Positions 1 to 6,624 of a stretch of DNA of 34,686 bases are shown piece by piece. This DNA is from Victivallales bacterium. GTDB lineage: Bacteria; Verrucomicrobiota; Lentisphaeria; Oligosphaerales; Oligosphaeraceae. Position 1 is the stretch's first letter. Each line of letters starts with the position of its first letter. The notes beneath the pieces are model-generated. The model made no database searches. It was not told where the DNA came from and saw only the letters and a program-made list of their open reading frames with translations. The position numbers were made by a program, and so were the translations under genes. Location of the stretch: contig JAFZIJ010000104.1 of NCBI GenBank assembly GCA_017554445.1, forward strand, positions 1 to 34,686, read 5' to 3'.

Positions 1-1401
1 GACTTCGATCTGCGGGACGCCGCGGGGCGCCGGCGGGATCGAATCCAGATGGAACTTGCCGATGGTCTTGTTATCCTGCGCCATCGGGCGTTCGCCTTGC
101 AGCACATGGATTTCAACGCTCGGCTGATTGTCGGATGCCGTGGAGAAGATTTCGCTCTTCTTGTTAGGAATGGTCGTATTGCGTTCGATCAGTTTCGTGA
201 AGACGCCGCCCAGAGTTTCGATACCGAGGGACAGCGGCGTGACATCCAGCAGGATGACGTCGTTGACATCGCCCTTCAGGACGCCGCCCTGGATAGCCGC
301 GCCGACGGCGACGACTTCGTCAGGGTTCACGCCTTTGTTCGGCGTCTTACCGAAGATTTCTTCAGCGATCTTCTGGGCGCGCGGCATACGGGTCATACCG
401 CCGACCAGAATCACTTCGTTGATTTCGGAAGCGTTCAAATTGGCGTCGCGCAAGCAGTTGCGGCATGGGCCGACCGTGCGTTGCGTCAGATTCTCCGTCA
501 ACTGCTCCAGCATGGAGCGGGAGAGCGTCTTATTCAAGTGCATCGGGCCAGCCGCGCCAGCCGTGATGAACGGGAGGTTGATTTCCGTGCTGTTGGACGT
601 TGAAAGTTCGCATTTCGCCTTTTCGGCGGCTTCCTTCAACCGTTGCAGGGCCATCTGGTCCTTACGCAAATCAATGCCGTTTTCCTTCTTGAAGTCATCG
701 ACCAGCCAGCTGATGACGGCTTCATCGAAGTCATCGCCGCCCAGGTGGGTATCGCCGTTCGTCGCCTTCACTTCGAAGACACCGTCGCCGAGTTCCAGGA
801 TGGAGATATCGAACGTACCGCCGCCCAAGTCATAGACAGCGATCTTTTCGTCTTTCTTCTTGTCCATGCCGTAGGCCAGAGAAGCGGCCGTCGGTTCGTT
901 GATGATACGCTTGACATCAAGGCCGGCGATACGGCCTGCGTCTTTCGTCGCCTGACGCTGACTGTCGTTGAAGTAAGCAGGAACCGTGATGACGGCTTCC
1001 GTAATCGTCTCGCCGAGATATGCTTCCGCATCGGTCTTCAGTTTCTGAAGAATCATAGCGGAGATTTCAGGCGGGGAGTACAGCTTGTCGCCAATCTGGA
1101 CATGTGCGTCGCCGTTTTTCGCTTCCGCGATTTTGTACGGGACAAGACCGATTTCGTCTTTCACTTCCGAATATTTACGGCCCATCAGACGCTTGATGGA
1201 GAAAATCGTCTGCGTCGGGTTCGTGACAGCTTGACGTTTTGCCAAGGCGCCGACCAGACGTTCGCCATTCTTCGTGAATGCGACGACGGACGGAGTCGTC
1301 CGCGCGCCTTCAGCGTTCGGAATCACCGTGGGTTCGCCGTTTTCCATGACGGCCATGCAGGAATTGGTAGTACCAAGATCTATGCCTAATACTTTGCTCA
1401 T
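1..1401 (-). CDS. dnaK: Molecular chaperone DnaK (Hsp70), N-terminal 467 residues, runs off left edge
   Basis: This is the ATP-dependent Hsp70 chaperone, which acts in the cytoplasm with DnaJ and GrpE. Translating the minus strand from the ATG at 1399-1401 gives [20 protein letters not shown], the classic Hsp70 phosphate-1 motif. It continues through [26 protein letters not shown] and the second phosphate loop [13 protein letters not shown]. The frame stays open to base 1 and ends in a substrate-binding-domain sequence (PQIEV). About 467 of the usual ~640 residues are therefore inside the window; the lid and C-terminus lie to the left. An AGGAG ribosome-binding site sits 7 bases before the ATG. 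No CIRCE operator is visible upstream; instead there is a consensus sigma-54 promoter at 1457-1472. Identity is certain; only the left end is missing. Confidence 0.98.
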   Translation of the reverse strand, partial: MSKVLGIDLGTTNSCMAVMENGEPTVIPNAEGARTTPSVVAFTKNGERLVGALAKRQAVTNPTQTIFSIKRLMGRKYSEVKDEIGLVPYKIAEAKNGDAHVQIGDKLYSPPEISAMILQKLKTDAEAYLGETITEAVITVPAYFNDSQRQATKDAGRIAGLDVKRIINEPTAASLAYGMDKKKDEKIAVYDLGGGTFDISILELGDGVFEVKATNGDTHLGGDDFDEAVISWLVDDFKKENGIDLRKDQMALQRLKEAAEKAKCELSTSNSTEINLPFITAGAAGPMHLNKTLSRSMLEQLTENLTQRTVGPCRNCLRDANLNASEINEVILVGGMTRMPRAQKIAEEIFGKTPNKGVNPDEVVAVGAAIQGGVLKGDVNDVILLDVTPLSLGIETLGGVFTKLIERNTTIPNKKSEIFSTASDNQPSVEIHVLQGERPMAQDNKTIGKFHLDSIPPAPRGVPQIEV

Positions 1402-1456
1402 TGTTGTTCTCCTTTCTGTCATTCTATGACGTTTTTTTGTGCATACAGAAGAACAA

Positions 1457-1472
1457 AGCAATTACCGTGCCA
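1457..1472 (-). promoter_or_regulatory. Consensus sigma-54 (-24/-12) promoter of dnaK
   Basis: The minus strand reads TGGCACGGTAATTGCT, which matches the sigma-54 consensus TGGCACG-N4-TTGCW at every defined position, including the invariant GG-N10-GC. Transcription would start about 12 bases past the GC, near 1446. That leaves a leader of about 45 bases containing the AGGAG site before the dnaK ATG. The element lies in a non-coding spacer in the correct orientation. Start-site mapping has not been done, so function is inferred. Confidence 0.75.
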
Positions 1473-1483
1473 AAAAATCAAAT

Positions 1484-1551
1484 GGCACAGTTTCCATTGT
1501 TTTTCACATGAAAACTGTGCCAATGTTGTGCCAGTGTGTCAAAATGGCACA
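1484..1551. promoter_or_regulatory. Inverted GGCACA/TGTGCC sites upstream of the dnaK promoter, possible enhancer sites
   Basis: Two inverted repeats lie just upstream of the sigma-54 promoter. The first has arms GGCACAGTTT (1484-1493) and AAACTGTGCC (1512-1521). The second has arms TGTGCCA (1527-1533) and TGGCACA (1545-1551). With a start near 1446 they are centred at roughly -56 and -93. That is plausible for an activator acting at a sigma-54 promoter. A minus-strand match TGGCACAACATTGGCA (1518-1533) also fits GG-N10-GC with one mismatch in TTGC, so a second start is possible. The bound protein is unknown. Confidence 0.45.
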
Positions 1552-1678
1552 GGGAGGGTCGCACTCCAGTGCGACCGTTGCGACAATTGTCGCAACATAT
1601 CAATGTTTTTTACGCGGAAATCGTGTCAATGGCTGTTTGCGCTTTGCGCAAACGGTCACTCTGGAGAGTGACCCTCCC
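1552..1678. repeat. REP/BIME-like element with terminal inverted repeats and four perfect hairpins
   Basis: The 127-bp stretch is bounded by GGGAGGGTC (1552-1560) and its inverse GACCCTCCC (1670-1678). Inside are four hairpins. One is at 1557-1576 (9-bp arms, CC loop). One is a perfect 20-bp palindrome, GTTGCGACAATTGTCGCAAC, at 1577-1596. One is GTTTGCGC-TTT-GCGCAAAC at 1635-1653. One is at 1654-1673 (9-bp arms, GG loop). The outer two hairpins are inverted copies of each other and differ at two base pairs, both compensatory. A GGAG tetranucleotide followed by a hairpin is the layout of REP elements mobilised by RAYT transposases. No target duplication is evident. Confidence 0.6.
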
Positions 1679-1695
1679 GCGTGGTCCTCTCAATT

Positions 1696-1935
1696 TTACC
1701 TATAATTAAACAAATCCTCCAGCCTGTATTCGTTATTGCCGCTGGCTTTGCACAGGGCGTGGAGGACTTTCAGCCGCACGTTCATCGTAAGAAAACGTCC
1801 TTTGCGAGCCTTCATGACCATCTTATGTGTCAATTGCTCCGTGGACGCCACGACCAAATCATTGTTCTCCAGCCCAAGCTCTTGCATGATCTGCTCGATC
1901 GGTTGTTCGCCTAGTTCACGTTCATTGTCTACCAT
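1696..1935 (-). CDS. Small conserved-looking protein with helix-turn-helix-like pattern (79 aa)
   Basis: I do not recognise a named family with certainty. The 79-residue protein has the pattern LGLENNDLVVAS, LTHKMVMKARKGR, then a helix ending LHALCKAS. This resembles the helix layout of an XRE/Cro-type DNA-binding fold. It is charged, has no signal peptide and no membrane segment. AAGGAA precedes the ATG at a normal distance. It begins 21 bases after the stop of the lipoate ligase gene on the same strand, so it is probably the last gene of a dapL-ligase-HTH transcript. It could be a small regulator, but nothing shows its target. The next gene downstream, dnaK, has its own promoter. Confidence 0.6.
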   Translation of the reverse strand: MVDNERELGEQPIEQIMQELGLENNDLVVASTEQLTHKMVMKARKGRFLTMNVRLKVLHALCKASGNNEYRLEDLFNYR

Positions 1936-1956
1936 ATTATATTCCTTATTATATTA

Positions 1957-2661
1957 TTACCGCTTACGATTCCATGCGGCGGTGTTGTAGCGTTCACTGC
2001 GCAGCGACAACGTCAGCCCCCAGAATTCAGGGCTTGGCGTGAATGTCACAGGCTTCATACCCATGATGGCGCGGAAGCCTTCCAATATCGCCGCTTGCAT
2101 GACGAAGCGTGGCACAGGCAGTGGCCCGCCGAAATGAAGGCTTCCTTGATGGAGAATACCTTCGCGCACACGGCGCTGCGCGCCGCCGCCAACTTTTCGG
2201 TCACCCAGCATGATGTCGTATTTCGTTGGATTCACGAAACATACCATCGTCAGACGATCGACACTGTGCGGAATTTCCGCCGATGACAACGACGCTTTCA
2301 AATCCAGTCGCTCCAAGCCATTCTGGACGGAGCGGTTGATCCAATCGTAGCTTGCGACACGATCAACGTCGCACAGCCAATGTCCGGCGGGAAACATCAC
2401 CGTGTAGGTGAAATCATAGTCGTGATAGACGACGCCACCACCCGTCGGCCGCCGCACCGCCGCATACCCTTCGGGTGCGGCGGCGATGGTTTGCACATAG
2501 CCGATGGAGACCGCCGGACGGTCCCATTCATAGAAGCGGAGCAGGGGGCGTCCACGCCATGGCGCGGATAGCATAAGTGCTTCATCCGCAGCCATGTTGA
2601 AGGCGGGATCATGCGCCCCGTCAAGCCAGAAATCCCACGGCTCCGTCTTCATGCCATCCAT
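1957..2661 (-). CDS. Lipoate-protein ligase A / octanoyltransferase LipM-type protein
   Basis: This belongs to the biotin/lipoyl protein ligase fold that attaches lipoate or octanoate to lysines of 2-oxoacid dehydrogenase E2 or glycine-cleavage H proteins. Visible motifs are NMAADEALM (22-30), the RRPTGGGVVYHD signature (70-81) and YDIMLGDRKVGGGAQRR (148-164) with the family lysine K156, followed by ILHQGSL. At 234 residues it lacks the C-terminal domain of E. coli LplA. A cysteine in CFVNPTKYDI (C141) sits where LipM octanoyltransferases carry their acyl-accepting cysteine, so the transferase is an alternative. The ATG overlaps the dapL stop by one base (TGATG), which suggests translational coupling. 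An in-frame ATG three codons later is also possible. Confidence 0.85.
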   Translation of the reverse strand: MDGMKTEPWDFWLDGAHDPAFNMAADEALMLSAPWRGRPLLRFYEWDRPAVSIGYVQTIAAAPEGYAAVRRPTGGGVVYHDYDFTYTVMFPAGHWLCDVDRVASYDWINRSVQNGLERLDLKASLSSAEIPHSVDRLTMVCFVNPTKYDIMLGDRKVGGGAQRRVREGILHQGSLHFGGPLPVPRFVMQAAILEGFRAIMGMKPVTFTPSPEFWGLTLSLRSERYNTAAWNRKR

Positions 2662-3896
2662 CAGAATTCAAACACGGAATCGGAGAGGCGGCGTTTCACT
2701 TCGTCCAAAACACGCTTTTCTTCCGCGAGCCCAGGCGCGACAAATGTCGCGCCGAAACGAACGAAATGGCCGACATCGTCCCACGGAACCGTGCTGATCA
2801 GTTTTTCCGTGATCATCCACTGGCTGAACGCTTCGGCGGTTTCGAAACGGATGCCGCCCTTCACGCCTTTCGGAATCTCAACATACAGATAGAACGAACC
2901 TTCCGGCATCTTCGCATCAAAACCTAATTCTTTCAGCATATCGACCAATGCGTGCAGACGACGGCTGTACTTTTCACAGATTTTCGGCGTGATCGTCTTC
3001 TGGTTCTCCAACGCCTTCGCGGCGGCTTTCTGAATGGCCAAAAATTGACCGCTGTCCGCATTGTCTTTTACCGTCGCAAACGCCTTCACGGCCGCAGCGC
3101 AACCGCAGACCCAGCCGAGACGCCAACCGGTCATGTTGAAGCCTTTGGACATACTGTGCAGCTCTACCGCAACATCCTTTCCGCCCGGACGCGACAGAAT
3201 GCTCAAAGGCTTGCCTGTGAAGTTCAACGGCGCATAGGCGGCATCGACGACGAGCAGAACGTTGTTCGCTTTCGCGAAGGCGATTGCCTTGTCGTAGAAT
3301 TCAGGCGTCGCGGAAGCACCCGTCGGATTGTTCGGATAATTCAGATACAACAACTTGGCACGTTTTTTCTGGTTGTCCGTCAGCTTGTCCAGCTGCGGCA
3401 GGAAGCCATTCTCTTTCAGCAACGGCATGTTCACGACCTCGCCGCCGAGATATTTCGTCCACGTGCCCAAAATAGGATAGCCCGGAACCGTCATCAGCGT
3501 GATGTCGCCCGGATTAATGAAACACGTCGGAAGCAGCGTCAAGGCGGATTTGCTGCCGATGCTGTGCACGATTTCCGTTTCCGGATCCAAATCGACGCCG
3601 TACAATTCTTTCATGTACTTTTGGACGGCGATCCGGAATTCCATGCAGCCGTTGTCGGAGTAGAAGCGGTTTTCAATCTTTCCTGCTTCAACCGCAAGCG
3701 CGGCAACGACTTCCGGAAACGCCATGTCGTCCGGCTCGCCGACGCCCATGTCGATCAGTTCCACGTCCGGATGCGCGGCTTTTGCGGCGCGTTTGGCGCG
3801 TTTGATTTTCTCAAACTTGTAGATGGTCGTGTCTTTGCCGAATTTGTTTCCGCCGATGCGTTCAGCGAACAATTCCTGTAAGTAACTGTCTGCCAT
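2661..3896 (-). CDS. dapL: LL-diaminopimelate aminotransferase
   Basis: DapL is a PLP enzyme that converts tetrahydrodipicolinate directly to LL-diaminopimelate, skipping the succinyl or acetyl intermediates of lysine/peptidoglycan synthesis. The 411-residue length and the N-terminus (YLFAERI-like, then IDMGVGEPDD at 48-57) fit the family. Fold-type I aminotransferase marks are NYPNNPTG (186-193), DAAY (218-221), the Schiff-base lysine K251 in SMSKGFNMTGWR, and R259. AAGGAAA precedes the ATG. The leader carries a 9-bp tandem array ending 18 bases before the start codon. The gene overlaps the following ligase gene by one base. DapL is typical of Chlamydiae, Verrucomicrobia and Lentisphaerae, which supports the taxonomic guess. 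Confidence 0.93.
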   Translation of the reverse strand: MADSYLQELFAERIGGNKFGKDTTIYKFEKIKRAKRAAKAAHPDVELIDMGVGEPDDMAFPEVVAALAVEAGKIENRFYSDNGCMEFRIAVQKYMKELYGVDLDPETEIVHSIGSKSALTLLPTCFINPGDITLMTVPGYPILGTWTKYLGGEVVNMPLLKENGFLPQLDKLTDNQKKRAKLLYLNYPNNPTGASATPEFYDKAIAFAKANNVLLVVDAAYAPLNFTGKPLSILSRPGGKDVAVELHSMSKGFNMTGWRLGWVCGCAAAVKAFATVKDNADSGQFLAIQKAAAKALENQKTITPKICEKYSRRLHALVDMLKELGFDAKMPEGSFYLYVEIPKGVKGGIRFETAEAFSQWMITEKLISTVPWDDVGHFVRFGATFVAPGLAEEKRVLDEVKRRLSDSVFEF

Positions 3897-3914
3897 GGTG
3901 TTTCCTTGTTATTG

Positions 3915-3977
3915 ACTGGATAATCTGGAGATTCTGGATGTTCTGGATGTTCTGGATGTTCTGGATGTTCTGGATAT
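3915..3977 (-). repeat. 9-bp tandem repeat array A in the dapL leader
   Basis: Seven consecutive 9-bp units are present. In the transcript sense (minus strand) the central four read ACATCCAGA and the outer ones are variants (ATATCCAGA, ATCTCCAGA, TTATCCAGT). The array ends 18 bases before the dapL start, immediately before its ribosome-binding site. The same unit recurs at 5041-5076, 6559-6597 and 10182-10270. Confidence 0.9.
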
Positions 3978-3983
3978 GCGGCA

Positions 3984-4008
3984 AACCACAAGCCATAAGC
4001 CATAAGCC
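3984..4008 (-). repeat. 7-bp tandem repeat (GGCTTAT type)
   Basis: The minus strand reads two exact and two partial copies of the heptamer TATGGCT/TGTGGTT between the SEC-C gene and array A. A related five-unit array (GCTTATG/GCTAATG) occurs at 31956-31990, also in the transcript sense. These are a second, distinct family of short intergenic repeats. Confidence 0.7.
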
Positions 4009-4030
4009 TTTGATGTCAAATGACATCAAA
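4009..4030. repeat. Perfect inverted repeat overlapping the SEC-C gene stop codon
   Basis: TTTGATGTCA (4009-4018), two bases, then TGACATCAAA (4021-4030) form a 10-bp stem that includes the TGA stop of the minus-strand gene. No T-run follows, so it is a poor intrinsic terminator; it may protect the mRNA 3' end or support Rho-type termination. Confidence 0.6.
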
Positions 4031-4922
4031 GATTCTTGCCGCAGCACTTCTTGTATTTCTTGCCGCTGCCGCAAGGGCATGGATCGTTGCGGCCGACCTT
4101 CGGCTCTTCGCGCACGATCGGTTTGCCACGTTCGGGCATCTCGCCCGTCTCCTTCTGCGGCGGAGCGAGCAAAGCCGTGACTTCTTCTTTTACATCTTTA
4201 TAAAGACTCTTGTGTTCACGCTTCAGCATTTCACGGAAGCGTTGGCTACCGCCGCCGAAAAGCCCCATCACGGCTTTGCGGACGAAGGACGTCTGATCGC
4301 CGAGGCAACCTTTGTCCAAAATGTCCATGACGGCGGGCTTCAGTTTTGAACCGCCGATGACGGAGGCATTTACGACGAGAGCCATCCACAACTTCCAGTC
4401 ATCTTCCGGCGGAAGGCCACGCTCCAACAGACGGCGGTATTCATCGATGAGAGCTTTTTCCGGAACGACGCCTTCCAGCAGGAGGAAATGGAACGAGAGG
4501 AGGGCCTGTTCGCGAATCGGCAGCATGACATGGCCGTCCAAAATCATATCGCCGATCATCGGCAGGTCGTCCTCGACGGCCATGGAACCGATGAGACGGT
4601 GGAAGTCGCGCATGAACCAATCTCCTTCCGGCAGAAGTTTCAGAAACGCCTCGCAGCGGGCGAGGCGGAACACGTCACCAAAGGACGATTTGTCGCGGTT
4701 GAAGGCCAGGCAGAGCAGGGCGGCCTTCACCTTCCGTATTTCCTCTTCCTTCCCTTCGATTTCTTCGGGATGGGAGGCTGCATGCGTGATCACGCCGCGC
4801 AGATCATACGCGAGCTCGCCGAATGGTTCGGCTTGCAAGGCTTCCCAAGCTGCGTTCACCGTCTGGCACAGCTGCTCGGCATTGTCGCTTGACAAGGTTG
4901 ACAAGATTTCCTGCTTATCCAT
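4026..4922 (-). CDS. SEC-C motif protein with helical repeat-like N-terminal region (DUF1186-like)
   Basis: The C-terminus is a clear SEC-C zinc-binding motif: [19 protein letters not shown] with the CxC...CC cysteines, as at the tail of SecA. The preceding ~250 residues are helical and acidic, with HEAT-like stretches such as [17 protein letters not shown] and [15 protein letters not shown]. This arrangement resembles DUF1186-type proteins that carry a C-terminal SEC-C. It has no signal peptide, so it is presumably cytoplasmic; a role at ribosomes or in protein targeting is only a guess from the SEC-C tail. GGAAGAA precedes the ATG. It lies between the SIS gene and dapL on one strand. Its stop codon is inside a 22-bp inverted repeat. 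Confidence 0.8.
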   Translation of the reverse strand: MDKQEILSTLSSDNAEQLCQTVNAAWEALQAEPFGELAYDLRGVITHAASHPEEIEGKEEEIRKVKAALLCLAFNRDKSSFGDVFRLARCEAFLKLLPEGDWFMRDFHRLIGSMAVEDDLPMIGDMILDGHVMLPIREQALLSFHFLLLEGVVPEKALIDEYRRLLERGLPPEDDWKLWMALVVNASVIGGSKLKPAVMDILDKGCLGDQTSFVRKAVMGLFGGGSQRFREMLKREHKSLYKDVKEEVTALLAPPQKETGEMPERGKPIVREEPKVGRNDPCPCGSGKKYKKCCGKNL

Positions 4923-5040
4923 AAGTTCTTCCGAATTTTTGGGCTTTTGTTTTTTGGGTGTTGAAACACGATGTCAGATGACAAGACAAACCTTATAAAA
5001 TAAAGGCTTGCTTCCAATCTTGCAAATCATGGCGTTTTTT

Positions 5041-5076
5041 TCTGGATATTCTGGATGTTCTGGATGTTCTGGATAT
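5041..5076 (-). repeat. 9-bp tandem repeat array B in the SEC-C gene leader
   Basis: Four 9-bp units (ATATCCAGA, ACATCCAGA, ACATCCAGA, ATATCCAGA in the minus-strand sense) lie in the 206-bp spacer between the SIS gene and the SEC-C gene, 118 bases before the latter's ATG. The rest of the spacer is T/A-rich with no recognisable gene. Confidence 0.9.
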
Positions 5077-5128
5077 TTGGAAGAATTTAACCTACTTTTA
5101 TCCCTTTGATCCTTTTTTATCCCTTTAT

Positions 5129-5734
5129 TCACATTCCTTTTTGGTGCAATCTTTCGCCGACAGCACCGCCCGGATGGATGAGCGCGAACTGCTCCGCCTG
5201 GTAGCCAGTCTGTTCGATCAACGCCGCTTGCAAGGCGTGGAAAATCATGCAGAGAGCCGTCGTGCTCGTCGTACCCTGTGCGTTCCATTTGTCCGTTTCG
5301 CGGTTGACATGTTGTTTGAGAACGACATCCGCCGCCGTCGCAAGCGGTGATTCCAGATTCTCCGTCACGGTGATGATGGAAACGCCTTTCGTTTTGCAGA
5401 TATCGACAATCGGCAAAAGCTCCTTCGTCTTGCCGCCACGGGACGCGAAGACCATCACGTCGCCTTTCTGCAAAAATCCTGTCGCGCCATGGACGGCCTC
5501 CGCCGGTGAGATGAATCGCGCAGGCCGTTCTATGCAACACATGAGATGCGCAAAGTGTTGGCAGATAATGCCCGAATGTCCACAACCACTCGCGCCAATA
5601 CGCGGCGCGGCGGCCAGCAGTTCGACGGCACGCGAAAACGCGTCGTCGTCAAAATACTCCTTCATTTCAGAAAGACAGGCTATTTCAATGTCATATGCGG
5701 CCTTTGCGGCGGCCAGTGCTTCGGCGGTCAGCAT
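5129..5734 (-). CDS. SIS-domain phosphosugar isomerase, KpsF/GutQ-like, without CBS domains
   Basis: The 201-residue protein is a single SIS (sugar isomerase) domain. It has the N-terminal GASGCGHSG phosphosugar loop (47-55), DVMVFASRGGKTKEL (the SxSGxT-type loop, here SRGGKT) and the C-terminal ALIHPGGAVGERL motif seen in KpsF/KdsD arabinose-5-phosphate isomerases. The CBS pair of KdsD is absent, so a catabolic aldose/ketose phosphate isomerase is more likely than Kdo synthesis; the substrate is unknown. A strong AAAGGAG lies just upstream of the ATG. The gene is divergent from the sugar operon at 5852-11652, with overlapping promoters between them, which suggests shared control. Confidence 0.8.
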   Translation of the reverse strand: MLTAEALAAAKAAYDIEIACLSEMKEYFDDDAFSRAVELLAAAPRIGASGCGHSGIICQHFAHLMCCIERPARFISPAEAVHGATGFLQKGDVMVFASRGGKTKELLPIVDICKTKGVSIITVTENLESPLATAADVVLKQHVNRETDKWNAQGTTSTTALCMIFHALQAALIEQTGYQAEQFALIHPGGAVGERLHQKGM

Positions 5735-5761
5735 CTGTTTCTCCTTTGCATGAAAACGTCG

Positions 5762-5797
5762 TTATAATATTGTAATTATCAAGCTTTCAACTATAAT
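5762..5797. promoter_or_regulatory. Overlapping divergent sigma-70-type promoters between the SIS gene and the sugar operon
   Basis: On the plus strand TTGTAA (5770-5775), 16 bases, then TATAAT (5792-5797) would start the operon near 5804. On the minus strand TTGAAA (5785-5790) and TTATAA (5762-5767) are 17 bases apart and would serve the SIS gene. The two sets interlock, so one regulator could control both. No clear operator palindrome is seen. Confidence 0.5.
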
Positions 5798-5851
5798 ATA
5801 AATTTCCATCTGATTTTTCAATCTTCTCACCCTATCAACAGAGTGCATCCC

Positions 5852-6556
5852 ATGAAGCAAGGCTGTTCCATCAAAGCGCCGTTTTTCGAAATCGGCCCAA
5901 AATCCTATCTGTTCGGACAGGACGTCATCGATCTCGCCATCGCGGCGGACGAAGCGTCGAAAAAGTACGATGTCGATATCATTTTCACGACGCCGATTGT
6001 CGAAATCGCCCGCGTGAAGGCGGCGACGTCTCGCATCCATGTCTTTGCGCCGCACATGGATCCGCTCCGTCCGGGGCGTGGTTTGGCGGACATCTTGCCG
6101 GAATCTCTCGTCGCCGCGGGAGCCGAAGGCGTCATGCTCAACCATTGCGAAAAGCCGTTGACGCTTGCCGTTCTGCGTGAAACCATCAAGCGGGCGGATG
6201 AAGTCGGTCTCGCGACGATTGTCTGCGCGGATTCAATGGCGGAGGCGAGCATGATCGCGATGCTGAAACCGAATATCATCGTCGCGGAGCCGTCGGAACT
6301 GATTGGAACAGGCGTGAGCGTCGGCCCGCAATATGTGGAAGCCGCCACGAAGGCCGTGAAAGACATTGATCCGGAGATACTTGTGTTGACGGCCGCAGGC
6401 ATCGCGAACGGCAATGACGTCTATAACACGATCATCGCGGGAGCGGACGCCACGGGCTCGTCCTCCGGCGTCGCGAAGGCGAAGGATCGTGCGGCGATGG
6501 TCGATGAAATGATTTCGGCAGTCCGCCGCGCATGGAACGAACGGCAAAACAAATAG
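5852..6556 (+). CDS. Triosephosphate-isomerase-family protein, short archaeal-type
   Basis: The protein (234 residues from the ATG; a GTG at 5843 in frame would add three) is a TIM-family phosphosugar isomerase. Marks, numbered from the GTG, are K20 in IGPKSYLFG, the electrophilic histidine H101 in GVMLNHCEK, and the base E149 in VAEPSELIGTG. Phosphate-binding stretches AAGIANGNDV and GSSSGVAKAKD follow. The compact length and EPSELIGTG wording resemble archaeal TIM rather than the ~250-residue bacterial form. It starts a plus-strand sugar operon, so it may act on a triose or tetrose phosphate from that pathway. It could alternatively be the general glycolytic TIM. No convincing Shine-Dalgarno is seen at either start. 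Confidence 0.82.
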   Translation: MKQGCSIKAPFFEIGPKSYLFGQDVIDLAIAADEASKKYDVDIIFTTPIVEIARVKAATSRIHVFAPHMDPLRPGRGLADILPESLVAAGAEGVMLNHCEKPLTLAVLRETIKRADEVGLATIVCADSMAEASMIAMLKPNIIVAEPSELIGTGVSVGPQYVEAATKAVKDIDPEILVLTAAGIANGNDVYNTIIAGADATGSSSGVAKAKDRAAMVDEMISAVRRAWNERQNK

Positions 6557-6558
6557 CT

Positions 6559-6597
6559 TCCCAGAACATCCAGAATATCCAGAACATCCAGAATACC
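6559..6597 (+). repeat. 9-bp tandem repeat array C in the yjbQ-like gene leader
   Basis: Three full units (ACATCCAGA, ATATCCAGA, ACATCCAGA at 6566-6592) with partial units at both ends fill the 68-bp spacer before the next gene, ending about 27 bases before its ATG. The orientation in the transcript sense is the same as in arrays A and B. In frame with the upstream ATG it would read as a run of Gln-Asn-Ile, but the real start is after the array. Confidence 0.9.
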
Positions 6598-6624
6598 AAC
6601 TCTTTAACCAAAAAGGAACAAACA

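Noticed and set aside
49..1389. Long plus-strand open frames (184, 235 and 248 codons) opposite dnaK
   Set aside because: They are antisense to an unmistakable dnaK reading frame and show no family likeness.
1402..1695. CIRCE operator for dnaK
   Set aside because: No TTAGCACTC-N9-GAGTGCTAA-like sequence; the hairpins present have other sequences.
3915..3977. CRISPR array
   Set aside because: Units are 9 bp with no spacers and no cas genes.
3980..3995. Possible sigma-54 promoter TGGCTTGTGGTTTGCC before dapL
   Set aside because: It keeps GG-N10-GC but overlaps the 7-bp repeat, whose TGGCTTAT units create such matches by chance.
3938..4180. Frame translating to a repetitive Phe-Trp-Met run, and others giving Pro-Glu-His or Gln-Asn-Ile runs
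   Set aside because: These are translations of the 9-bp arrays; because 9 is a multiple of three every frame stays open. Genuine starts with ribosome-binding sites lie beyond the arrays.
5129..5734. KdsD arabinose-5-phosphate isomerase for Kdo synthesis
   Set aside because: The CBS domains are missing and the neighbours are catabolic sugar genes, so only a general SIS call is made.
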